DNA of 64,000 nt from Rhodoblastus sp963736175 (GTDB taxonomy: Bacteria > Pseudomonadota > Alphaproteobacteria > Rhizobiales > Beijerinckiaceae): assembly GCA_963736175.1 (NCBI GenBank), contig CAVTNU010000002.1, positions 1 to 64,000 of the forward strand. Direction: 5' to 3'. Both the position numbers and the translations under genes were made by a program. Of the stretch, positions 1 through 7,800 are shown piece by piece. The notes under the pieces were generated by a model. It had not been told where the DNA came from, made no database searches, and was given only the letters and a program-made list of their open reading frames with translations. Each line of letters begins with the position of its first letter. Position 1 is the first letter of the stretch.

Positions 1-11
1 CTGTTCAGTTC

Positions 12-1129
12 TCAATACAGTCCAGGCATGTCGAGTATGAGATTGAGGTCGAGCGCTGCGCGCCATCTGGCGTTTTTGATGTTATCGCATCCTGCGGCCC
101 TGAGCAGGTTGTAAGCGAAGGAGCGCAAGCGGGCGGCGATGTCCGGGTTCTTGCGAATGCGTGAAGCGTCCTCGGCGAAGGTGACATCGCGTACATAATG
201 GCTGGAGTTCTCGATCCGCCAATGCCGGCGTATGTGTTCATTCCATTGTTCGGGCGTTGGACCGCTGAGCGAGGAGACCCAGAAGACGATCTCGCTCGTC
301 TGGCTCCAATACCCGGTTTTTGCGTCGCGTTTGGACACGGAGCGCTCCAACCGCAGGACGGTTTTGATCAGCGGTTCCCATGCCGCGCCGCGGAACCACG
401 CCTTGGCCGGAAACACCGTCAGGTCCCGCGTTTCACAGCGATTGCGGCCTTTGGATTTGCTCGTCGCGGAGCCGCTTGGCTTGCGCCCCATCGATCCAAG
501 TTCGAGCTGGCGGCGTAGTTTCGGCTGGTTGTCCTTGACCTGCGTGAGCAGATGGTTGCCCGAAGCGATCACGCGGGCAAATCCTTTTTTTGGCAATGCT
601 CGGCGTCGAGCGTGAAGAGGCAGCCCTTCAGACCGAGCGCCTCGATCAATTCCGGCGCCGCCGGGATTTCGTTGCTTTTCTCGTCAACCATCAGATGGCC
701 GAGTACGATTTGATCGGCCTGGCGCAGCGCCGACAGCATATGCGCGGCCTTTCGGTCGCAAAAGGCGTCGAAACTGCCGCGCAGGGTCTTGCCGTCAACG
801 GCAATCGCCGTGGGCCCCTCGGGCGATGGCGGCGTTGGCAGCGACGCGGCATGGCGGCGAAACGCGTCCTCCAGAGCCGTTGAATCGATCCCTTGCAAGA
901 TCAGCCGCAAGCCCGAATAGGACGGCGCATAACGCAGGCTCAGATTGAAGGCTTTGTTCAGTCGCTGTCGATGAGCATTAACAAATTCATGCAGTTGCCG
1001 ATAGGAATTGGCGCCGGCGACCATGCCCAGGATCGCATAGAGCACCACCGTCGCCAGTTCAAACCGAAGCCCTTCCCGTCGACGATGATCTGGAACCGAG
1101 CGCAAAATCTCCAGCAACGACACCGCCAT
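12..1129 (-). CDS. ISAs1-family DDE transposase, two frames joined by a probable -1 shift
   Basis: The gene reads from ATG at 1129 to a TGA at 569-571, while the rest of the protein is in the -1 frame down to 12. The first part has the ISAs1 N-terminal domain and two catalytic aspartates (VDGKTLRGS, D112; LFTLDAEHCQKK, D175). The second frame continues with VKDNQP and holds the third acidic residue in HWRIENSSHYVRDVTFAED. Joined, they make a full-length transposase of about 370 residues. The switch falls in a run of seven A on the coding strand (585-591) giving the slippery heptamer A AAA AAG, followed 3 nt later by a perfect 7-bp hairpin (556-562 with 574-580). This could be programmed frameshifting, a decayed copy, or a base-calling error in the run. 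Confidence 0.8.
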
Positions 1130-1181
1130 ACGACAACCTCCGATTCGGGTTGTCGCCTATAAATTCACACATTTTCGCTCG

Positions 1182-1275
1182 CTGGAATCCCCAAGCGCAC
1201 TTAAAGTCTAGAGAACTGAACAGCCCTGCTGGAATCCCCAAGCGCACTTAAAGTCTAGAGAACTGAACAGCCCTG
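1182..1275. repeat. 47-bp perfect tandem duplication across the IS/host junction
   Basis: Two identical 47-bp units lie head to tail (1182-1228 and 1229-1275). Each begins CTGGAATCCCC, carries the IS right terminal repeat GAGAACTGAACAG and ends with CCCTG, which at the second copy runs on into host coding sequence. The duplication therefore covers the last 42 bp of the element plus 5 bp of flank. Confidence 0.9.
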
Positions 1276-1641
1276 CGGCGCGGTACATGCGTTGTTAGCG
1301 CCGATGACCCCCGGGGTAATAGTGAATTTGCATTCATATTCGTGCATATAATACGGGGCAGGAGCGACGTCGGTGGTCCCAGGATAAAATGTCGAGCTTG
1401 GCGCGCTCAAGCCTGCGGGAACGGCGATCGTTGTCGACTTCGTTCCTCCATTTGCGGCTATGGATCCCGAAGAAAAATAGACCGCAGCCATGCCGCCGGT
1501 CGTCGTCGACGGATCGTAGTTCCCATAAATCGGGAATGGCGCGTTATTCTGGATGGTTACTTTATATGTTGCTTGCTGGGCATTCGCGGCCTGGGCCAAA
1601 CTCAATCCAAGCAGCGCGGCTAATATGATTGCATTTCTCAT
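1255..1641 (-). pseudogene. Small secreted protein truncated by the IS
   Basis: The ORF starts with a clear signal peptide (about residues 1-21, hydrophobic core ILAALLGLSLAQA, likely cleavage after ANA). The mature part is rich in T, S, G and P, with two cysteines near the end (YECKF, NACTAPQ). After codon PQG the reading frame enters the IS, and the last residues and the TAG stop (1255-1257) are IS sequence. The original C-terminus is lost beyond the element. I do not recognise the family; an exported, possibly beta-rich protein is all that can be said. It lies alone, divergent from the BrkB-like gene. Confidence 0.6.
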
Positions 1642-1816
1642 TTTATGCTCCTAAAATATATATTTATCGCCGCATATTTATTTCAAAATGCAAAATTATA
1701 AAAATAAATATTACAGCAATACGCAATTGTGGCAAAAGTACGGCTTCCTGTCAATGGATTGGTAGAACTGCAATGCGCTGCTTGAATTTACACGCCGGAT
1801 TCGGGAGAATCGATCC

Positions 1817-2734
1817 ATGCGTAAATTCATCCGGCTTGTCGTCGACGCCATCGCCTGTTTCTACCGCGACGACGGCTGGGCCATCTCCAGCCACATCGCC
1901 CTGTCAGGCCTGACCTCGATTTTTCCCTTTTTGATCTTTGTGACGACGCTGGCCGGCTTCTTTGGCTCGAAAGCTCTGGCCGACAAGGCCGCCTCGCTGA
2001 TTTTCGGCGCCTGGCCGCCGAGCGTCGTCGGCCCGCTGGCGCGCGAAATTCACGACGTCCTGACCGAACCGCGCGGCGGCCTGTTGACGCTCAGCGCGGC
2101 GTTGGCGCTCTATTTCGCCTCCAGCGGCGTCGAGGCGCTGCGCATCGGCCTCAACCGCGCCTATAATTCGAGGGAGGGGCGGGCCTGGTGGGTGTTGCGG
2201 CTGGAATCCATCGCCTATGTCTTCGTCGGCGCTCTGGCGTTGCTGGCGCTGGCTTTCCTGCTAGTGCTCGGGCCGCTGATCTGGGCGCTGGCGCTGCGCG
2301 TGGCCCCGGCGCTGCACGAATTGAGCGGCTCCGTCGCATTCTGGCGCTACGCCATTTCGACGCTGATTCTGGTCGCCGCGCTAGTCATCGCCCACGTCTT
2401 TTTGCCGGCGGGCCGGCGGCGCTTTTTCGACATCGCGCCCGGCGTCGCCCTGACCTTCGCCGCCTGGCTGATCTTCGCTTTGGCTTTCGGCGCCTATCTA
2501 TCGCAATTCGCCCATAATTACGTTTCGACCTACGCCGGTCTGGCGTCGGTGATGATCGCCATTGTCTTTCTCTATTCGACAGCGGCGATTTTCGTCTTCG
2601 GCGGCGAATTCAACGCCGCCATTCTGCGCTCAAGGGCCATGCGGCGGGGTTTCGACCAACGGGCGGCGAAAGCGAGCGCGCCGGACAAGCAAACGGCGGA
2701 AGAAAAAGCCTCCTCCCGCCGTTCCGAACTATGA
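1817..2734 (+). CDS. YihY/BrkB family inner-membrane protein
   Basis: The 305-residue protein has the YihY/virulence factor BrkB layout: a short cytoplasmic start, about six membrane helices (ISSHIALSGLTSIFPFLIFV; residues around 110-170 and 180-270), and a charged hydrophilic tail rich in K, E and S. The motif FASSGVEALRIGLNRAYN near residue 100 is typical. Members were once annotated as RNase BN; the true function is unsettled. ATG at 1817 follows GGGAGA at a good distance. The gene stands alone; a small AGAGCA/TGCTCT palindrome covers its stop codon. Confidence 0.85.
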   Translation: MRKFIRLVVDAIACFYRDDGWAISSHIALSGLTSIFPFLIFVTTLAGFFGSKALADKAASLIFGAWPPSVVGPLAREIHDVLTEPRGGLLTLSAALALYFASSGVEALRIGLNRAYNSREGRAWWVLRLESIAYVFVGALALLALAFLLVLGPLIWALALRVAPALHELSGSVAFWRYAISTLILVAALVIAHVFLPAGRRRFFDIAPGVALTFAAWLIFALAFGAYLSQFAHNYVSTYAGLASVMIAIVFLYSTAAIFVFGGEFNAAILRSRAMRRGFDQRAAKASAPDKQTAEEKASSRRSEL

Positions 2735-2765
2735 GAGCAACCTGCTCTAAAGCGACAAGCCCCGT

Positions 2766-4064
2766 TTACGCCGGCTTGCCGGCCTCGATCACGTCTTCGA
2801 TGGTGCGCAGGCCGGTTTTCGGCGCGTTGACGAGAACCGCCATATTGCCGGGCGCGTGCTGGTTCTTCCACATTTTGGTGTGGGCCAGCGGAATCTTCGT
2901 CCAGGGAAAGACTTCCGACATGCAGGGATCGACGCGCCGGTCGACGACGAAATTATTGGCCGCCGCCGCTTGCTTGAGATGGGCGAAATGCGAACCCTGG
3001 ATGCGTTTTTGCCGCATCCACACATAGCGGGCGTCGAAGGTCAGGTTGAAGCCCGACGTGCCGGCGCAGAACACCACCATGCCGCCGCGCTTGCACACCA
3101 GGGTCGACACCGGGAAGGTAGCCTCGCCGGGATGTTCGAAGACGATATCGACGTCCTTCTTGCCGGTGATGTCCCAGATCGCCTTGCCGAACTTGCGCGC
3201 TTCCTTGGTCCAATCGGCGTATTCCTGCGAATTGACCTTGGGCAATTGCCCCCAGCACTTGAATTCCTTGCGGTTGATGACGCCCTTGGCGCCGAGCGAC
3301 AGCACGTAATCGCGCTTGGATTCGTCGGAAATGATGCCGATGGCGTTGGCGCCGGCGGCGGCGATGAGCTGCACGCCGAACACGCCGAGACCGCCGGAGG
3401 CGCCCCACACCAACACATTGTCGCCGGGCTTCAGACGGTGCGGCTCATGGCCGAACAGCATGCGGTAGGCGGTGGCCAGCGTCAGCGTATAGCAGGCGCT
3501 TTCTTCCCAGGTGAGGTGCTTGGGGCGGACCATCAACTGCCGGTCCTGCACGCGGCAGAACTGGGAGAAGGAGCCGTCCGGCGTCTCATAACCCCAGATG
3601 CGCTGCGAAGCGGAGAACATCGGATCGCCGCCGTTGCATTCCTCGTCGTCGCCGTCGTCCTGGTTGCAATGGACCACGACCTCGTCGCCAACTTTCCAGC
3701 GCTTGACCTTGGAGCCGACCGCCCAGACGACGCCCGCGGCGTCGGAGCCCGCGATATGAAAGGGCTGCTTATGGGCGTCGAGCACCGAAATCGGTTCGCC
3801 CAGCGCCGCCCATACGCCATTATAATTGACGCCCGCCGCCATCACGAGAACCAGGACGTCGTGGCTGTCGAGCTCCCAGGTCGGGACGACTTCCAGCTGC
3901 ATCGCCGTTTCCGGCGGGCCGTGGCGGTCCTTGCGGATGACCCAGGCGTGCATGTTCTTCGGCACATGGCCGAGCGGGGGAATTTCGCCGATGTCGTACA
4001 GATCTTTGAAATTCAGTTCTTTTTCGGCTTTGGCGCCACTCGCCGTCGGCGATTGCAGGCTCAA
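2766..4064 (-). CDS. ccr: Crotonyl-CoA carboxylase/reductase
   Basis: This enzyme carries out the NADPH-dependent reductive carboxylation of crotonyl-CoA to (2S)-ethylmalonyl-CoA, the signature step of the ethylmalonyl-CoA pathway. The sequence matches the alphaproteobacterial enzyme closely: KDLYDIGEIPPLGHVP at the start, AAGVNYNGVWAALGEPIS, HCNQDDGDDEECNGGDPMFS, the nucleotide-binding GASGGLGVFGVQL, FEHPGEATFPVS, and the end LRTIEDVIEAGKP. I place the start at TTG 4064 because AGGAGA (4070-4075) lies 5 nt before it and the protein then has the usual length of 432 residues. The frame stays open to an ATG at 4136, which has no ribosome site. It is divergent from ecm, the next enzyme of the pathway. 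Confidence 0.95.
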   Translation of the reverse strand: MSLQSPTASGAKAEKELNFKDLYDIGEIPPLGHVPKNMHAWVIRKDRHGPPETAMQLEVVPTWELDSHDVLVLVMAAGVNYNGVWAALGEPISVLDAHKQPFHIAGSDAAGVVWAVGSKVKRWKVGDEVVVHCNQDDGDDEECNGGDPMFSASQRIWGYETPDGSFSQFCRVQDRQLMVRPKHLTWEESACYTLTLATAYRMLFGHEPHRLKPGDNVLVWGASGGLGVFGVQLIAAAGANAIGIISDESKRDYVLSLGAKGVINRKEFKCWGQLPKVNSQEYADWTKEARKFGKAIWDITGKKDVDIVFEHPGEATFPVSTLVCKRGGMVVFCAGTSGFNLTFDARYVWMRQKRIQGSHFAHLKQAAAANNFVVDRRVDPCMSEVFPWTKIPLAHTKMWKNQHAPGNMAVLVNAPKTGLRTIEDVIEAGKPA

Positions 4065-4416
4065 CGCTGTCTCCTGTTTTTGTTTTTCGCTTGTCGAAAA
4101 GTCGCGGATCGTATCACCGTCGTTGCGGCGCACCATAGTTTATTGCAAATTGAGGCGCGTTCGCGCAATTTTTTTCGCCCTGTTATTAAGTTGAAGACGC
4201 CCCTACGCCGTCGCCGAGGTTCCGGCGCGGCGGATTTTCGACGCCCAGATCAGGCGTTAGCCATGTTGGCGCGAGCCGCCGTCGGCGCTTCAGATTGCGC
4301 CTTGCGGGCAATTGTGCTGTGCGAAAAACTGGGGCAAAGCATTGAGACCCCCGCCTTCGCCGGGGCGGGAGTTTGACGACGAGATCGCGCCGGTGCGGCG
4401 CAGCCAAGAGGTCTAA
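4065..4416. promoter_or_regulatory. Shared ccr/ecm divergent control region
   Basis: This 352-bp stretch separates the divergent ccr and ecm starts and must hold both promoters. A TTGCAAA site lies at 4143-4149, overlapping AATTG at 4148-4152, which pairs with CAATT further on to give an imperfect dyad. TTTGCAAA-like sites are bound by the short-chain acyl-CoA regulators of this order (PccR type); applying that here is inference. No cobalamin riboswitch motif is evident before ecm although its product is B12-dependent. Confidence 0.4.
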
Positions 4417-6399
4417 ATGACGACGAATGCCGCCAGCCGCGACAAATCGTGGATTTTCCGCACCTATGCGGGCCATTCCACCGCATCGGAGTCCAACAAG
4501 CTCTACCGGAACAATCTGGCCAAGGGCCAGACGGGGCTGTCCATCGCCTTCGACCTGCCGACGCAGACGGGCTACGACAGCGATCATGTGCTGGCGCGCG
4601 GCGAAGTCGGCAAGGTCGGCGTTCCGATCTCCCATCTGGGCGACATGAACGCGCTGTTCGCCGACATTCCGATCGCTCAGATGAATACGTCGATGACGAT
4701 CAACGCCACCGCGCCGTGGCTGCTGGCGCTCTATATCGCCGCCGCCGACGCGCAGGGCGCGTCCCGTCTGGTTCTGCAAGGCACCACGCAAAACGACATC
4801 ATCAAGGAATATCTGTCGCGCGGCACCTACGTTTTCCCGCCGGGACCCTCGTTGCGCCTGACCAAGGACGTGATCCTGTTCACGACCAAGCACGTTCCCA
4901 AATGGAACCCGATGAACGTCTGCTCTTATCATCTGCAGGAAGCGGGCGCGACGCCGGTTCAGGAACTGTCCTACGCCTTGGCGACGGCGGTCGCCATTCT
5001 CGACACGGTCAAGAATTCCGGACAGGTCGCGGAAGCCGATTTCGGCGAGGTCGTCGGCCGCATCTCCTTCTTCCTCAACGCCGGCATGCGCTTTGTCACC
5101 GAGTTGGCGAAAGTGCGCGCGTTTACCGAGCTTTGGAACGAGCTGACGCGCGACCGCTACGGCGTCAAGGATGAAAAGCATCGCCGCTTCCGCTACGGCG
5201 TTCAGGTCAATTCCCTCGGCCTGACCGAGCAGCAGCCCGAAAACAACGTCTATCGCATCTTGATCGAGACCCTCGCCGTCGTCCTGTCGAAAAACGCCCG
5301 CGCCCGCGCCGTGCAATTGCCGGCGTGGAACGAGGCGCTCGGCCTGCCGCGTCCCTTCGATCAGCAATGGTCTTTGCGTCTGCAGCAGATCCTGGCCTAC
5401 GAGACCGATCTGCTCGAATACGGCGATCTGTTCGACGGCAATCCCGTCATGCGGAAGAAAGTCGACGCGCTCAAAGCCGAGGCGCTGGCGGAGCTCGCCG
5501 CCATCGACGCGATGGGCGGAGCCGTCGCCGCGGTTGAATCGGGCTATATGAAATCCAAACTCGTCGAGGCCAATACGAACCGGCTTGAGGCGATTGAATT
5601 GGGCGAACAGATCGTCGTCGGCGTCAATAAATTCGTGGAAAGCGAGCCCTCGCCGCTGACCACGGGCGACGGCTCCATTCTTGTCGTGCCGCATCACGTC
5701 GAGGCCGATCAGATCGAGCGCCTGAAGGCCTGGCGGGCGCAACGCGACGCCAAAGCGGTCGAACGGGCGTTGGCGGATTTGCGCGCCGCCGCTCAGGAAG
5801 ACCGCAATATCATGGAGCCCTCGATCGCCGCAGCCAAGGCCGGCGTCACCACCGGCGAGTGGGGCCAGGTTCTGCGCGATGTTTTCGGCGAATTCCGCGC
5901 GCCGACCGGCGTCGGCCGCAGCGCCAGGCAATCGGGCGGCTCGCTTGATCCGGTGCGGGTCGAAGTCGAGCGCGTGTCGAAAAAAATCGGCCGCCGGGTG
6001 AAATTTCTGGTCGGCAAGCCGGGCCTCGACGGCCATTCCAACGGCGCCGAACAGATCGCCGTGCGCGCCAGGGACGCCGGCATGGAAGTCGTTTACGAGG
6101 GCATCCGTCTGACCCCGGCTGAAATCGTCAACGCCGCGCTGGAAGAGGGCGTGCACGTCGTCGGTCTGTCGATCCTGTCCGGCTCGCACGTGCCGCTGGT
6201 GCGCGACGTGCTGGCCCGCATGAAGCAGGAAGGCATCGAGAACGTGCCGGTGGTCGTCGGCGGCATCATTCCTCCCGAAGACGAAAAGCTGCTGCGCGCC
6301 GAGGGCGTGGCGGCGGTCTATACGCCCAAGGATTACGAGCTCAACGCCATCATGGCCGACATCGTCCGCATCGTCGAGGAACGCGAACAGGCGACCTAA
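4417..6399 (+). CDS. ecm: Ethylmalonyl-CoA mutase (coenzyme B12-dependent)
   Basis: The 660-residue protein isomerises ethylmalonyl-CoA to methylsuccinyl-CoA with adenosylcobalamin. The N-terminal part is the acyl-CoA mutase barrel (RTYAGHSTASESN, GLSIAFDLPTQTGYDSDH, MNTSMTINATAPW). The last 130 residues are the B12-binding domain with the DxHxxG base-off motif in GLDGHSNGAEQIA and LSILSGSHV. It is fused in one chain, as in MeaA-type enzymes, which separates it from two-subunit methylmalonyl-CoA mutases. ATG 4417 follows AGAGG. Divergence from ccr places two successive steps of the same pathway together; the gene is also known as meaA. It ends 2 bp before a convergent response regulator. Confidence 0.93.
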   Translation: MTTNAASRDKSWIFRTYAGHSTASESNKLYRNNLAKGQTGLSIAFDLPTQTGYDSDHVLARGEVGKVGVPISHLGDMNALFADIPIAQMNTSMTINATAPWLLALYIAAADAQGASRLVLQGTTQNDIIKEYLSRGTYVFPPGPSLRLTKDVILFTTKHVPKWNPMNVCSYHLQEAGATPVQELSYALATAVAILDTVKNSGQVAEADFGEVVGRISFFLNAGMRFVTELAKVRAFTELWNELTRDRYGVKDEKHRRFRYGVQVNSLGLTEQQPENNVYRILIETLAVVLSKNARARAVQLPAWNEALGLPRPFDQQWSLRLQQILAYETDLLEYGDLFDGNPVMRKKVDALKAEALAELAAIDAMGGAVAAVESGYMKSKLVEANTNRLEAIELGEQIVVGVNKFVESEPSPLTTGDGSILVVPHHVEADQIERLKAWRAQRDAKAVERALADLRAAAQEDRNIMEPSIAAAKAGVTTGEWGQVLRDVFGEFRAPTGVGRSARQSGGSLDPVRVEVERVSKKIGRRVKFLVGKPGLDGHSNGAEQIAVRARDAGMEVVYEGIRLTPAEIVNAALEEGVHVVGLSILSGSHVPLVRDVLARMKQEGIENVPVVVGGIIPPEDEKLLRAEGVAAVYTPKDYELNAIMADIVRIVEEREQAT

Positions 6400-6401
6400 G
6401 G

Positions 6402-7079
6402 TTAGCCGTTCTTCGCGGGCGGTCCGGCGCCGGGAATTTGCGAGAAGTCCATCTTGCCGACTTCTATGGCCGCCTTTGTGCGGCTGTAGACGTTCAGCTT
6501 GCGCAGGATTTCCGAGACATGCGCCTTGACCGTGGTTTCGGCCACCGACAGCTCGTAGGCGATCTGCTTGTTCTGCAAACCGGCGCGGATCATGTCGAGC
6601 ACGCGCAACTGTTGCGGCGTGAGGTCTTGCAGACGTCGCAACATTTGCGCGTGCTCGATCTCGGACGGCTGCGGGCGGTCCAGATCCTTGAATCGTTCCG
6701 GTAGATAGATCGAGCCGCGCAGGACTTCGTCGATGGAATTGGCCAGTTCGCGCTTCGACGTGGCTTTCGACACGAAGCCGGCGACGCCGATCGCCAGCAG
6801 ATCGCGAACGACGCGCGGGTCCTCATGGCCCGAAACCACCATGATCGGCAGTTGCGGAAAGGCGGCGCGCACCCGCACCAGACCCGACAATCCCGATGTG
6901 CCGGGCAGAAACAGGTCGAACAGGCCGAGATCGATGGAGCGTTCGCGCGCCAGAACGTCGAGCGCCTCGTCGATCGACGTCGCCTCGAAAATCTCGACGT
7001 TGGGACGCTCCAACCGAACGGCGCTTTCCAGCGCCTCGCGAAAGAGCGGGTGGTCGTCGACGATCAGAAAACGGGCCAT
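6402..7079 (-). CDS. LuxR-family (NarL-type) response regulator, orphan
   Basis: The protein has 225 residues. Residues 1-120 form a receiver domain with the acid pair DD at 8-9, the likely phospho-acceptor D55 in LFDLFLPG, S in VVSGHED and K in VSKATSK. Residues about 145-205 form a LuxR helix-turn-helix (LTPQQLRVLDMIRAGLQNKQIAYELSV, then TTVKAHVSEILRKL). No histidine kinase gene is next to it. It converges on ecm with only a 2-bp gap, and a 721-bp gap separates it from the aldehyde dehydrogenase on the other side, which it might control; that is inference only. Confidence 0.88.
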   Translation of the reverse strand: MARFLIVDDHPLFREALESAVRLERPNVEIFEATSIDEALDVLARERSIDLGLFDLFLPGTSGLSGLVRVRAAFPQLPIMVVSGHEDPRVVRDLLAIGVAGFVSKATSKRELANSIDEVLRGSIYLPERFKDLDRPQPSEIEHAQMLRRLQDLTPQQLRVLDMIRAGLQNKQIAYELSVAETTVKAHVSEILRKLNVYSRTKAAIEVGKMDFSQIPGAGPPAKNG

Positions 7080-7800
7080 GGCTTGAGCTTGCGATGCGGC
7101 GCGGATCGTTGGTTGGAATTTATTCTAACATGTCAGGAACGAAACGCGCAGTCGCCAAATAAACGGCGCGCCGAAATTGGCGCCGCAAAACGCTTTTCAA
7201 GACGCCGCCCGGCCACGGCGCCGGACCTCGCAAAAGTCCTCCAAGGGTTTTGCAAGGATTTTGCAAGGGCTTCGCTTGCCAGTGTTTTGCCTGGCGTCTC
7301 GTTGGCAAGGATATGAGCCTGCCCGAAGCGCCATATTGTACTTTGGCGCCAAATGAGTAGCCGCCGATGCGGCAAGGCGTCGCGGTGTTTAAAAAATAAC
7401 ATATACAACAAACAGTTAGCGACAAGTTCGGAAGGTTGGAACGCCTTCACCGTAACCCATAAATCGGCCCGGCGCGCGTTCCGTCAATGGCACTAAAGAT
7501 CAGTACCGCGCCCTGAACAGGCGTCTAGCATGTAAGAGGCGTCAAGAACGCCAGCGCCGGTCGGCGCCAAAAAAATAAACATATCGACATGCCGTTTGAG
7601 CGTTCGAGGGAGGGAAGTTTCAAGGCTCCGGGAGAGCCGGGGAGCGGTCGAAAATTGGCCGCCGACCTTTACGACGGGATGCGCCTGGGCGCGCTCCCGC
7701 GTTTTTCACAAATTCACAATTTTTGATCGACGCGCGGAATCCCAAGCGACCCGCAAGTCGAAAAAAAGCGCGCCGAACGGCGCTATCTGGAGGAAGCAAA
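7080..7800. promoter_or_regulatory. Long gap before aldehyde dehydrogenase with spaced TTGCAA repeats
   Basis: This gap of 721 bp between divergent genes holds no convincing gene. It has two direct copies of TTTTGCAAGG one helical turn apart (7248-7257 and 7259-7268) and an inverted pair CTTGCCA (7275-7281) / TGGCAAG (7303-7309). Together they look like an operator or activator array. The region around 7380-7420 is locally AT-rich. A sigma-54 promoter was looked for and not found. Confidence 0.35.

Larger units (their letters stand above)
1..1275 (-). mobile_element. ISAs1-family insertion sequence with duplicated right end
   Basis: The first 13 bases (CTGTTCAGTTCTC) are the exact reverse complement of GAGAACTGAACAG at 1211-1223, which gives a 13-bp perfect terminal inverted repeat around one transposase gene on the minus strand. 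The unit 1-1223 (about 1.2 kb) is a normal size for ISAs1 elements. A second copy of the right end follows at once (1229-1275, inverted repeat at 1259-1271). The window starts exactly at the left terminus, so the left flank and any target duplication cannot be read; a contig break at this repeat would explain it. The right junction lies inside a secreted-protein gene. Confidence 0.85.

Noticed and set aside
2856..4376. 506-codon open frame on plus opposite ccr
   Set aside because: Antisense shadow of ccr, no motifs and no ribosome site.
4065..4416. Cobalamin riboswitch before ecm
   Set aside because: No B12-box-like sequence and too little structured leader seen.
4186..6189. 667-codon open frame on minus opposite ecm
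   Set aside because: It is the antisense shadow of a strongly conserved gene; composition is R/G/A/H-rich without any domain, as expected in high-GC DNA.
7080..7800. Sigma-54 promoter for the aldehyde dehydrogenase
   Set aside because: TGGCAC occurs at 7487, but the -12 TTGC element is missing at the needed spacing.
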